DNA from: DASPPK01 sp041479575
Lineage (GTDB): Archaea; Thermoproteota; Bathyarchaeia; Bathyarchaeales; Bathycorpusculaceae
Assembly (NCBI GenBank): GCA_041479575.1
Contig: JBGOYH010000146.1
Location: 1 to 5,636 of the forward strand
DNA: 5,636 nucleotides
Reading direction: 5' to 3'
Each line of letters begins with the position of its first letter. Within the stretch, counting starts at the first letter, position 1. The notes beneath the pieces were generated by a model, which saw only the letters and a list, made by a program, of their open reading frames with translations, had not been told where the DNA came from and did not search any database. Made by a program: the position numbers and the translations under genes. This document shows positions 1 through 5,369 of the stretch, one piece after another.

Positions 1-1
1 C

Positions 2-142
2 ACCACACTTACAGGCACTACATGGACGGTTTACTACTATACGTCGGCTACATACAACGGAATCACTGACAAGACATACGGCAGATACTACTGGGGATCA
101 CCTGCATACGACAGCCGCATACAAAACCTCCAATACGGTTAG
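2..142 (+). CDS. C-terminal end of a Tyr/Thr-rich, probably secreted protein (5' partial)
   Basis: An open frame enters from the left edge and gives 46 residues before a TAG stop at 140-142. The peptide begins TTLTGTTWTVYYYTSATYNG and ends in YGRYYWGSPAYDSRIQNLQYG-like residues, so it is very rich in Tyr and Thr with few charges, as in beta-rich extracellular or surface-layer proteins. No membrane segment or catalytic motif is visible in this short tail, and the family cannot be named. It is convergent with the minus-strand membrane cluster that ends at about 375, and its stop codon lies inside a hairpin followed by a T run that looks like its terminator. The coherent composition, the stop and the terminator support it as coding; only its end is seen. 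Confidence 0.6.
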   Translation, partial: TTLTGTTWTVYYYTSATYNGITDKTYGRYYWGSPAYDSRIQNLQYG

Positions 143-169
143 AACCATTTCTAACCTCATTCCTTTTTT
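137..169 (+). terminator. Hairpin plus T run ending the left-edge + strand gene
   Basis: A perfect 8-bp inverted repeat, GGTTAGAA / TTCTAACC (137-144 and 149-156), flanks the 4-base loop CCAT. Seven bases later comes a run of six T (164-169), followed by more pyrimidines. The TAG stop codon (140-142) lies inside the left arm. The arrangement fits an intrinsic-type terminator for the + strand gene; in archaea the T-rich tract alone is often enough. The stem is only moderately GC-rich, so it may be weak. Confidence 0.5.
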
Positions 170-374
170 CTCTTTGACTTCTAGCATGCATCAGCACATT
201 TGACTTAGTGCACTGCAATGCGCGCACTACGAGAGTTAGCGGAAAAGCATGGACTTTTGTAACAATTTTGCTGTAACAATGCGTCACAATCCCAGTTTTT
301 CTGGAATTCTCAAGAAGACAATATGACTGATGTTTTTTTGCCTTTTCTTGCAGTTGTGGACAAAGACCAGTTCT
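143..374. other. Intergenic spacer between convergent genes
   Basis: No convincing coding frame is seen on either strand. The spacer holds the + strand terminator at its left end, an 8-bp direct repeat TTTGACTT at 173-180 and 200-207, and a cluster of TGTAACAAT (259-267 and 272-280) with a related CGTCACAAT at 282-290. A T7 run occurs near 332-338. The longest minus-strand frame here has a Cys/Met/Arg-heavy composition typical of non-coding sequence and runs through the end of the + strand gene. Confidence 0.4.
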
Positions 375-704
375 CTAAGAAATGAGCCGAATTTCTGGAA
401 ATTGAATGGATTGTTCCTTGTTTTTTGCTTTGACAAAGTCATCAAGGTTTTCAACTGACTGGTTTCTCAAAGTTTTTCGAAGAAAGTCTTGCTCCATTCC
501 CACGCGCGTTCAAATCCCTTCCATTATGGGTAGAGCGTCGATCAACATTTTAAGGCTTTCATCCTCAGGCGACGTTTTCGCTGCCATCACTTCGGTGCTC
601 TGAGTAGAGATGGTCAACGTCGTCGTGTTGCAGGCTGGCTTATACCCGTACTGCGTGGTTCTGCATGCAGGGTATTTCTGCCGCCCAAACGTCCGGGTGA
701 GTCA
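375..704 (-). pseudogene. Remnant of a surface-protein gene homologous to the stalk of the 808-residue protein
   Basis: One minus-strand frame runs from just after the TGA of the 152-residue gene (702-704) to a TAG at 375-377, broken once by TGA at 510-512. Its first part contains KYPACRTTQYGYKPA and then TTLTISTQSTEVM, which match residues about 558-597 of the large protein encoded at 2572-4998 (YPACTTTQYGYKPA, then TTLTISTQSTEVM). By eye, DNA at 561-674 matches 3211-3324 with about 17 mismatches in 114 bases. After the shared part the sequence diverges, and the frame beyond the 510 stop encodes a charged segment (MEQDFLRKTLRNQSVENLDD and onward) that is not similar to the large protein's membrane module. 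No start codon precedes the homologous part in frame, so it appears to be a decayed fragment, not a working gene. A readthrough extension of the upstream gene is a weaker alternative. Confidence 0.65.
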
Positions 705-1160
705 TTCTTCCATCGTCAGCTTTTTGATGAAGCGTCTTGCCTTCCGATTCCTAACTAGAATGGAGGCTGTGAACGATATCGCAAGAAGTGACAAAAGCAA
801 AATGTATTCTGCTTTGAGGGCTGATGACAAGAGCAGAGACAATAAGACCCAGAAAGAGTAGAAGCCCGCCATAAATGCTGAAAAAAACACGGTGCGCGAC
901 AGAAATCGCTTCACTCGAAACAACGCGGGGACCTTCGTTTTGAAGCTTGAGGCAATCTCGTATACTCCGCACCCAGTCATAAGAACCAATACAGCAAGTG
1001 CTAGACTATAACCAATGAGTTCTTGATATGAAATGATCCCTCTTGACGTCAAATCCACGAGATAGACCCCGATCAAGATCATGACTGGAATGAGAGGTAT
1101 TATTGAAAGGGCTATGAGGCGTTCTTCTTCCTCACGGTTGAGTTGTTTCTCCGTTGACAT
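702..1160 (-). CDS. Four-TM membrane protein, second copy of the 152-residue paralogue family
   Basis: The 152-residue product starts with a hydrophilic, acidic segment (MSTEKQLNREEEERL) followed by four hydrophobic stretches at about residues 15-37, 46-69, 91-112 and 116-135, and ends in a basic tail (RNRKARRFIKKL). It is a divergent paralogue of the protein at 2097-2555: both are 152 residues, with a GVYEI/GIYEI motif near residue 65 and KRFLxR near residue 85 between TM2 and TM3, where a conserved basic loop would face the cytoplasm. The ATG at 1160 is preceded by AGGTG (1169-1173) with an 8-base spacer. It follows the 174-residue membrane gene by 24 bases, so the two are likely co-transcribed. 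No enzymatic motif is visible. The repeated pairing with an upstream membrane module suggests an accessory or partner subunit; that is inference. Coding status is well supported, function unknown. Confidence 0.85.
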   Translation of the reverse strand: MSTEKQLNREEEERLIALSIIPLIPVMILIGVYLVDLTSRGIISYQELIGYSLALAVLVLMTGCGVYEIASSFKTKVPALFRVKRFLSRTVFFSAFMAGFYSFWVLLSLLLSSALKAEYILLLSLLAISFTASILVRNRKARRFIKKLTMEE

Positions 1161-1168
1161 TGCTCATG

Positions 1169-1173
1169 CACCT
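1169..1173 (-). promoter_or_regulatory. Shine-Dalgarno site for the second 152-residue gene
   Basis: AGGTG on the minus strand lies 8 bases before the ATG at 1160 and lies in the 24-base gap after the preceding TAG (1185-1187). It fixes the start of this gene and is consistent with translation within an operon. Confidence 0.6.
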
Positions 1174-1184
1174 TACATGCTTTT

Positions 1185-1709
1185 CTATGTTCCCTTAACC
1201 AGTTCGTTGCTCCTTCTCAAGGCTAGAACAAGCAACGTGGCATCCGCAAGTATTTCCATAACGTCGACCACTGCACTGCATGCACCTCTTCCCCATAGGA
1301 ACATGTCTTTCAGCTTCTCCAAGATCCAAGTCAGAGCGCCAACTGCACTTCCACAAATCCATGCGAGTTCGTCCATGATCCTAACGATAAAGTTGGACAC
1401 ACTGCTCTTAAAATCGGTCAGAACGAATAGCAGCATGACGCCGCTCATGAGAGCAGAGGCAAAGCTTGCAGTAATAAAAGCTGGGCACCACCATACGCTT
1501 GTCGGATCCGATATCAGACGCAACGCTGCTAGTCCGATCAAGCTTGTCATCAAGATTGCAACCGTTGAACCGACCGATAAAGCTAACTCATCGGTTAGCC
1601 AAGTACGAGAACTCAGCGGCAGAAATGGGCTTCTAGCCGAAGAATTCTCAAATTCACGTCGCAGCTTGTTTCTTCTGCGAGACAGTCTTTCTCTTTCTGG
1701 ATTTCTCAT
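1185..1709 (-). CDS. Multi-pass membrane protein sharing the C-terminal membrane module of the 808-residue protein
   Basis: The 174-residue product has an Arg-rich start (MRNPERERLSRRRNKLRREF) and hydrophobic stretches at about residues 43-66, 72-98, 115-132 and 143-164. Its last ~90 residues align with the last ~90 of the large protein: DEL...CGSAVGALTW against EEL...GGTVLSVLNW, and VVDVMEI...VLALRR against IVDIVEI...VIALLR, both ending a few residues later. It therefore looks like a stand-alone or ectodomain-less version of that module. The ATG at 1709 lacks a clear Shine-Dalgarno site and overlaps the preceding gene by 56 bases; no other canonical in-frame start occurs before about residue 53, so the N-terminus is uncertain and the gene may be a 5'-truncated copy of a longer one. 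Like its homologue it is followed directly by a 152-residue four-TM gene. Function unknown. Confidence 0.75.
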   Translation of the reverse strand: MRNPERERLSRRRNKLRREFENSSARSPFLPLSSRTWLTDELALSVGSTVAILMTSLIGLAALRLISDPTSVWWCPAFITASFASALMSGVMLLFVLTDFKSSVSNFIVRIMDELAWICGSAVGALTWILEKLKDMFLWGRGACSAVVDVMEILADATLLVLALRRSNELVKGT

Positions 1710-1959
1710 ACTCGAAATAGAGCATCACGAATATCATTGCAAGGATAGCCCATCCACCGTAGATCGCCGCTCCGTAGCCCTCAGGCGCAGGCAGCATCAC
1801 TAAGCCGAAACTCCAAAAGATCAAGAACACGATACCAACCGACAGGTTCTTTGCTGTTCCTCCGAAACCCAGGCACACTGCGGAGTAAAGGAAGCAAGCT
1901 GCGATAGTGACGATTATCCAAACCCTTGACCTATCGGAGACCCATGACGATACGTTCAC
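1654..1959 (-). CDS. Small multi-pass membrane protein with uncertain 5' end
   Basis: From the GTG at 1959 the frame encodes 101 residues with hydrophobic stretches at about residues 13-33, 39-57 and 64-82, then a strongly basic tail (YEKSRKRKTVSQKKQAAT). The GTG is almost certainly not the real start: the same frame stays open upstream to a TGA at 2110-2112 and encodes another membrane segment (ELLVFFAAFIFSTWAFV) immediately before the GTG, plus an acidic leader, but without any ATG, GTG or TTG. The real product is likely 125-145 residues with four membrane segments, similar in size to the 152-residue neighbours, though no clear similarity to them is visible. It overlaps the start of the 174-residue gene by 56 bases in another frame. 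The family is not recognised. Confidence 0.6.
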   Translation of the reverse strand: MNVSSWVSDRSRVWIIVTIAACFLYSAVCLGFGGTAKNLSVGIVFLIFWSFGLVMLPAPEGYGAAIYGGWAILAMIFVMLYFEYEKSRKRKTVSQKKQAAT

Positions 1960-2091
1960 AAAAGCCCACGTCGAAAAGATGAAAGCAGCGAAAAAAACAA
2001 GTAGCTCAGAATAGTTCTGGGCTTCATCTTCATGGCATGTTTGTTCATCTACAGTGTCGCCAACGAGTCTAGTCTCAGGCTCTAATCCTAT
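1960..2091 (-). other. Probable 5' extension of the membrane gene at 1654, with no canonical start
   Basis: In frame with the gene at 1654-1959, this stretch encodes an acidic leader (GLEPETRLVGDTVDEQ and onward) followed by a membrane segment, ELLVFFAAFIFSTWAFV. A possible initiator is ATA at 2089-2091, five bases after the TAA of the preceding gene and one base from ATG. Alternatively, a different frame has ATG at 2046-2048 and encodes MNKHAMKMKPRTILSYLFF; it would join the main frame if the T7 run (1991-1997) held eight T. Either route restores the missing membrane segment. The two cannot be distinguished from this sequence alone. Confidence 0.5.
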
Positions 2092-2096
2092 ATGAG

Positions 2097-2555
2097 TTAG
2101 ATGCCTTTTTCAAGCCTGGTGAAGAGATCCCTGAGCTTTGGTATCCTGACGATCGCTGCCACTAACAGCATGGTCGCGACGAAGAATGAACCGAGAAGAC
2201 TGTACTTCCAATACAGGAACGGAAGGAGATAGAACTGGAGTGCAGCCCACAAGCCCAGTACAAACAGCAAGTACAGGGCAGAGAGCGACGAACGAAGAAG
2301 AAATCTCTTGATTTGATAAGCAGGTTTTCTCTCTATCCTGTAGCCGTACATGATCTCATAGATGCCCAAAAACAGAACAATACAGACCAATATTATCGGG
2401 ATCCCAAGGAGTACAAGGTCTGTGTCGGAACCAAGAGCGTTTGTCGATCTGAGATAGATCACGAAAAGTATTCCGCCGAACAACACAGGGAGCATAGCAA
2501 AGAAAGAGATTGTAGTAATTTGCTCGTTTGTTTTCCTCAACTCCCTGGTTATCAT
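2097..2555 (-). CDS. Four-TM membrane protein, first copy of the 152-residue paralogue family
   Basis: The ATG at 2555 is chosen because GGAGG (2563-2567) lies 7 bases upstream and because it gives exactly 152 residues, the length of the paralogue at 702-1160; an in-frame TTG at 2588 is possible but has no such support. The protein begins MITRELRKTNEQ, then has hydrophobic stretches at about residues 14-34, 47-68, 91-115 and 118-137, and ends in a basic amphipathic tail (RIPKLRDLFTRLEKGI). The GIYEI (about 64-68) and KRFLLR (about 83-88) motifs are shared with the paralogue. It starts 16 bases after the stop of the 808-residue gene, so it is almost certainly in the same operon, and its pairing with a C-terminal membrane module is repeated further along. 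No catalytic motif is seen and the family is not recognised. A partner or stabilising subunit for the surface protein is an inference from context. Confidence 0.88.
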   Translation of the reverse strand: MITRELRKTNEQITTISFFAMLPVLFGGILFVIYLRSTNALGSDTDLVLLGIPIILVCIVLFLGIYEIMYGYRIERKPAYQIKRFLLRSSLSALYLLFVLGLWAALQFYLLPFLYWKYSLLGSFFVATMLLVAAIVRIPKLRDLFTRLEKGI

Positions 2556-2562
2556 CCCTATT

Positions 2563-2567
2563 CCTCC
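2563..2567 (-). promoter_or_regulatory. Shine-Dalgarno site deciding the start of the first 152-residue gene
   Basis: GGAGG on the minus strand sits 7 bases before the ATG at 2555 and just after the TAG stop (2572-2574) of the large gene. It favours this ATG over the in-frame TTG at 2588, which would overlap the large gene. Confidence 0.7.
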
Positions 2568-2571
2568 ACGA

Positions 2572-4998
2572 CTAAGTGACCAGATCAACGTATCTCAGAA
2601 GCGCAATGACTCCTATAGCCATATCGGAACATATCTCCACGATGTCCACGATCGATCTTCCAAGAATGTCAAAAGCAGTTGCGGCAATGACTTCGAGCTG
2701 CACGAACATCCAATTCAGGACTGAAAGCACTGTACCTCCGATTGCCCCACGTAGCTCTTCAAGAAATCTCAGGAGAACGCTACCTTGGTAAGAGATAGCC
2801 TTCATGCCCAATGCGAAAAAGGCCATTGTCAAGCTCACAAGTCCGGCCGCCAGCATTTTCGAGGCGCTGTTCCAATCAGAAAGAAACAACAATAGCTGAA
2901 GCCCTATCTTACCTGCTTCGATTATAAGCCCCAGTGATCCGAATGGTATGCCAAGATATCTTGAGGCAAGATACGTTCCGAGAAGAGTCAAACCTTCTAT
3001 CAAAGTAGTTTGGAATACTTCTCCAACTAGAGATCCAAAAAACTCCAGGCCGTCCCAGCTTCCAACTTCGCCACCTGGAAGCAAAGGGTTGAACCCCAAG
3101 TCTATCGTTGGGTTCACATGGATCTTCATGTGCAGCCGGTACCATGGATACGACCAGCTCCATTCATGCCAGAACGTCAGTGCACCCGTCTGCTCCGCCT
3201 GTTTCTGAACATCCTCAGACGACATTGTTGCTGTCATGACTTCGGTGCTTTGAGTGGAGATGGTCAACGTCGTCATGTTGTTGGCGGGTTTGTACCCGTA
3301 CTGCGTCGTCGTGCATGCAGGGTACTGTTGGCCGTCCAACGTTTTCGCCCAAGCCGTGGCAGTCAAGGGTTGTACTGAGTTGTCCTCGAAGCTCGCGGTT
3401 ATGACGTAGGTGGTTGCGTTGTTGTTGAGAGGCTGAAGGTTCAGGCTCAGACTGAAGTGGCCGGTCTGGTCGGTCACGGAAGACCAGTACGCGGTCTCGT
3501 TAACCTTAATTTTGACCTGCCTGTTGTTAATGCCGGTAGTCTGATACAAGAGCCAGCCTTGTATCGTGTGGTTCTGCGAACCCCAATCACGAGACACGTT
3601 CAACAACAGCCTGGTTGCCTTCGAAACCGTCAACTGAACAGGATTGCACACGATCCCCTGATGAAGGTTCCCTGCATCAGGCCTTATCCTAGCCATGTAC
3701 GCGTAAGCCTTACCATCAGTTGGGTACTGATCGCTCCAATCTACCACTCCACTGGTCGTTGTCCGGTTCTGAAGAGACACATTATTTCCGTTTGAATCAA
3801 ATCTGAGAAACTCAACTGTAATGATGGCTCCGCTAATCGTCCGGTTAGCAGCAACATCAATGATCGTGGCGTTCAACACCACGTTGGTGCCCGTCACGAA
3901 TTCACGCGGTGAAGCGTCAAACAGCACGGCTAACGCAGTCGAGTTGGCACTCACGCTCACAAAGAGCTGACAGGGCCTGTTGTAATCCGAACCGCAGAAC
4001 GTCGCGTTGATCAGATAATTCCCCCGCTCAGGCGCAGCCCACATGAAACTGACTTCTCCGTTCGAAATGCTGGTGTTTTCAACAAACTTGTTGTACACGG
4101 TCCCGTTGACAAACGTGCCATTGATTGAAAACTTGACCGGCATATTCTTCAGGCCAAAAAGAGAAGAAGAACCCAGCAGAAACTCGTACGGATAGTTGAT
4201 GCCCGTGTTCACGTATCTTGGATTTTCAAAACCTACGGGCTTAAGATCGGTTGAAAACCTGAATTCAAGAAAACTGCTGAAGTACCCCGCGTCGTAGGTG
4301 GCGCTTTCGTCAAACGAAACAGTAACGTTGCAGGGTGTGGAAGAACTTGGATAGAAATACTCCACAGACGCATATCCCGACTCGTTGGTAACTCTGTCAA
4401 AATCCATGCCATTGATATTGACCGTGACAGGAAGCCCGTTAATAGGCTTCGTGGTAACATTGTCACAGGCGCTGACGACGAGAGCAGGAGCCGATGTTAT
4501 GTACGAAACTTCAAGATACGGGGAGTTGCAGGATGCTTCTTTGGAGTTCAGAGTCAGCAATAAGGACGAAGCAGTGTGCTTTGCCATGAGAAAGCCATTG
4601 TTAGCCGTACCATCGTGCCAAAGACGCACGTCTTCAGTCACATCCAGAAACAGCCACTCATCCGTCCAGTCATTTGAGAAATTCGTCGTGACAGTGGGCG
4701 TCTGTGCAAATGCTGGTTTATTGTTCCAGCACACGTCAGACTCGCTCCAGTTTCCCAACAAGCGGTAGACGCCCAGACTCGTTCCTTCTTCCACGTACTG
4801 ACAGCTTCCGAACAGATTTAGCCTCGCAGAAACAATGTACGCGTCTGCGGGAATGGTTAAAACATTGAAAAGAACCAATGCCCTGTACTCATATACGTAG
4901 GGATGTTCATAAATGTCGCCTACCAACAATTGCGAATCTGATCCGTGAGACTCAGCAGGATCAAGTTGTGTAATGTACGCGTCCGCAACCGCCGGCAA
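2572..4998 (-). CDS. DNRLRE-domain surface glycoprotein with Ig-like repeats and a C-terminal multi-TM module (5' end probably lost)
   Basis: Residues 3-168 form a DNRLRE-type (disaggregatase-related, probably carbohydrate-binding) beta-sandwich: VADAYITQ at the start, raLvLFNV-like strand near 40-46, the WSESDVCWNNKPAF block at 84-97, LDVTEDVRLWHDG near 118-130, NNGFLM at 133-138 and SKEASCNSPYLEVSY at 152-166. About four Ig-like units follow (roughly 170-250, 255-350, 352-458, 460-552), each with VTV/N-G-type strands, then a short stalk (YPACTTTQYGYKPA, TTLTISTQSTEVM) and an aromatic strip (FWHEWSWSYPWYRLHM, 609-624). Residues about 655-808 contain four or five hydrophobic segments. About 19 N-X-S/T sequons lie between residues 83 and 576 and none in the membrane part, as expected of an extracellular glycosylated region. 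The only in-frame start is TTG at 4996-4998, within the first beta strand; there is no signal peptide, and TGA at 5032-5034 lies 12 codons upstream. The gene is therefore probably 5'-truncated. It leads an operon with the 152-residue gene. Confidence 0.85.
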   Translation of the reverse strand: MPAVADAYITQLDPAESHGSDSQLLVGDIYEHPYVYEYRALVLFNVLTIPADAYIVSARLNLFGSCQYVEEGTSLGVYRLLGNWSESDVCWNNKPAFAQTPTVTTNFSNDWTDEWLFLDVTEDVRLWHDGTANNGFLMAKHTASSLLLTLNSKEASCNSPYLEVSYITSAPALVVSACDNVTTKPINGLPVTVNINGMDFDRVTNESGYASVEYFYPSSSTPCNVTVSFDESATYDAGYFSSFLEFRFSTDLKPVGFENPRYVNTGINYPYEFLLGSSSLFGLKNMPVKFSINGTFVNGTVYNKFVENTSISNGEVSFMWAAPERGNYLINATFCGSDYNRPCQLFVSVSANSTALAVLFDASPREFVTGTNVVLNATIIDVAANRTISGAIITVEFLRFDSNGNNVSLQNRTTTSGVVDWSDQYPTDGKAYAYMARIRPDAGNLHQGIVCNPVQLTVSKATRLLLNVSRDWGSQNHTIQGWLLYQTTGINNRQVKIKVNETAYWSSVTDQTGHFSLSLNLQPLNNNATTYVITASFEDNSVQPLTATAWAKTLDGQQYPACTTTQYGYKPANNMTTLTISTQSTEVMTATMSSEDVQKQAEQTGALTFWHEWSWSYPWYRLHMKIHVNPTIDLGFNPLLPGGEVGSWDGLEFFGSLVGEVFQTTLIEGLTLLGTYLASRYLGIPFGSLGLIIEAGKIGLQLLLFLSDWNSASKMLAAGLVSLTMAFFALGMKAISYQGSVLLRFLEELRGAIGGTVLSVLNWMFVQLEVIAATAFDILGRSIVDIVEICSDMAIGVIALLRYVDLVT

Positions 4999-5259
4999 TG
5001 TTACGCGCGCGCTGGCGGTCCAGAACCGCTGTCATTCCTTGACATCGTAGCAGTTTATGAGCGCGTTCTGGTTACCAAAATCACGGTTCACTACGTAGCT
5101 CCAGGCGAACCTGTGCCTGGCTTTGCTGAAGAAATGCTGGGGCTGTTGATCTCTTTCGACATGTTCGACTCGCCCATGGACATGACACAGATCGCTAGTA
5201 GCTTTAACATTAAACTCACTTCAATAGAGGAATTCGCAAAACATGGTGCTGGATCCTAA
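4999..5259 (+). pseudogene. Fragment of an unrecognised protein, 3' end only
   Basis: A + strand frame ending in TAA at 5257-5259 encodes a plausible globular sequence: FLDIVAVYERVLVTK, then HYVAPGEPVPGFAEEMLGLL, ISFDMFDSPMDMTQ and IASSFNIKLTSIEEFAKHGA. The frame extends leftward antisense to the start of the large surface gene, where it becomes Arg-rich and unconvincing, so real coding probably begins near 5010-5035 without a good start codon. That makes it look like the 3' remnant of a gene cut at the junction with the large gene. Internal GTG and ATG codons near 5110-5135 could start a very short product. The opposite strand in the same codon phase is also mostly open but His/Arg-rich, which looks like an antisense shadow. 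The family is not recognised. Confidence 0.4.
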
Positions 5260-5282
5260 AAGTCCTGGCGTATCCTCTGCGC

Positions 5283-5292
5283 ACTATATTTT
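5283..5292 (+). promoter_or_regulatory. Possible TATA-type promoter of the right-edge gene
   Basis: ACTATATTTT in the gap between 5259 and 5370 resembles an archaeal TATA box. Transcription starting about 25 bases later would leave a leader of roughly 50 bases before the TTG at 5370. The surrounding gap is AT-rich and holds no gene. This is a weak call made from position and composition only. Confidence 0.3.
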
Positions 5293-5369
5293 GAATCTTT
5301 ATTAGGAAATCACAAGATTTACCAATGTTTTTGGTTGTTATTCAAGTCTGGAACAATGAGTGGTAACAG

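Noticed and set aside
63..287. Minus-strand open frame of 74 codons in the left spacer
   Set aside because: It is rich in Cys, Met and Arg, has no domain-like pattern and runs antisense through the better supported + strand gene end and its terminator.
1081..1803. Long + strand open frame of 240 codons
   Set aside because: It is antisense to three minus-strand membrane genes, and its Ser/Arg/His-rich translation is typical of a shadow. The minus-strand genes have TM patterns and paralogues.
2556..2588. TTG at 2588 as start of the first 152-residue gene
   Set aside because: It would overlap the large gene and lacks a Shine-Dalgarno site, while ATG 2555 has GGAGG at 7 bases and gives the same length as the paralogue.
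2313..3795. Several + strand open frames of 70-112 codons
   Set aside because: All lie antisense to the first 152-residue gene or the large surface gene, whose domains are recognisable; none has a coherent pattern of its own.
5101..5120. Inverted repeat CCAGGC...GCCTGG
   Set aside because: It is a 6-bp stem with an 8-base loop inside an open frame and has no T run; this could easily arise by chance.
5034..5256. Minus-strand continuation of the large gene upstream of its TGA (frame with RHRFAWSYVVNRDFGNQN)
   Set aside because: It is interrupted by TGA, rich in His and Arg, has no signal peptide, and looks like the antisense of the + strand fragment in the same codon phase.
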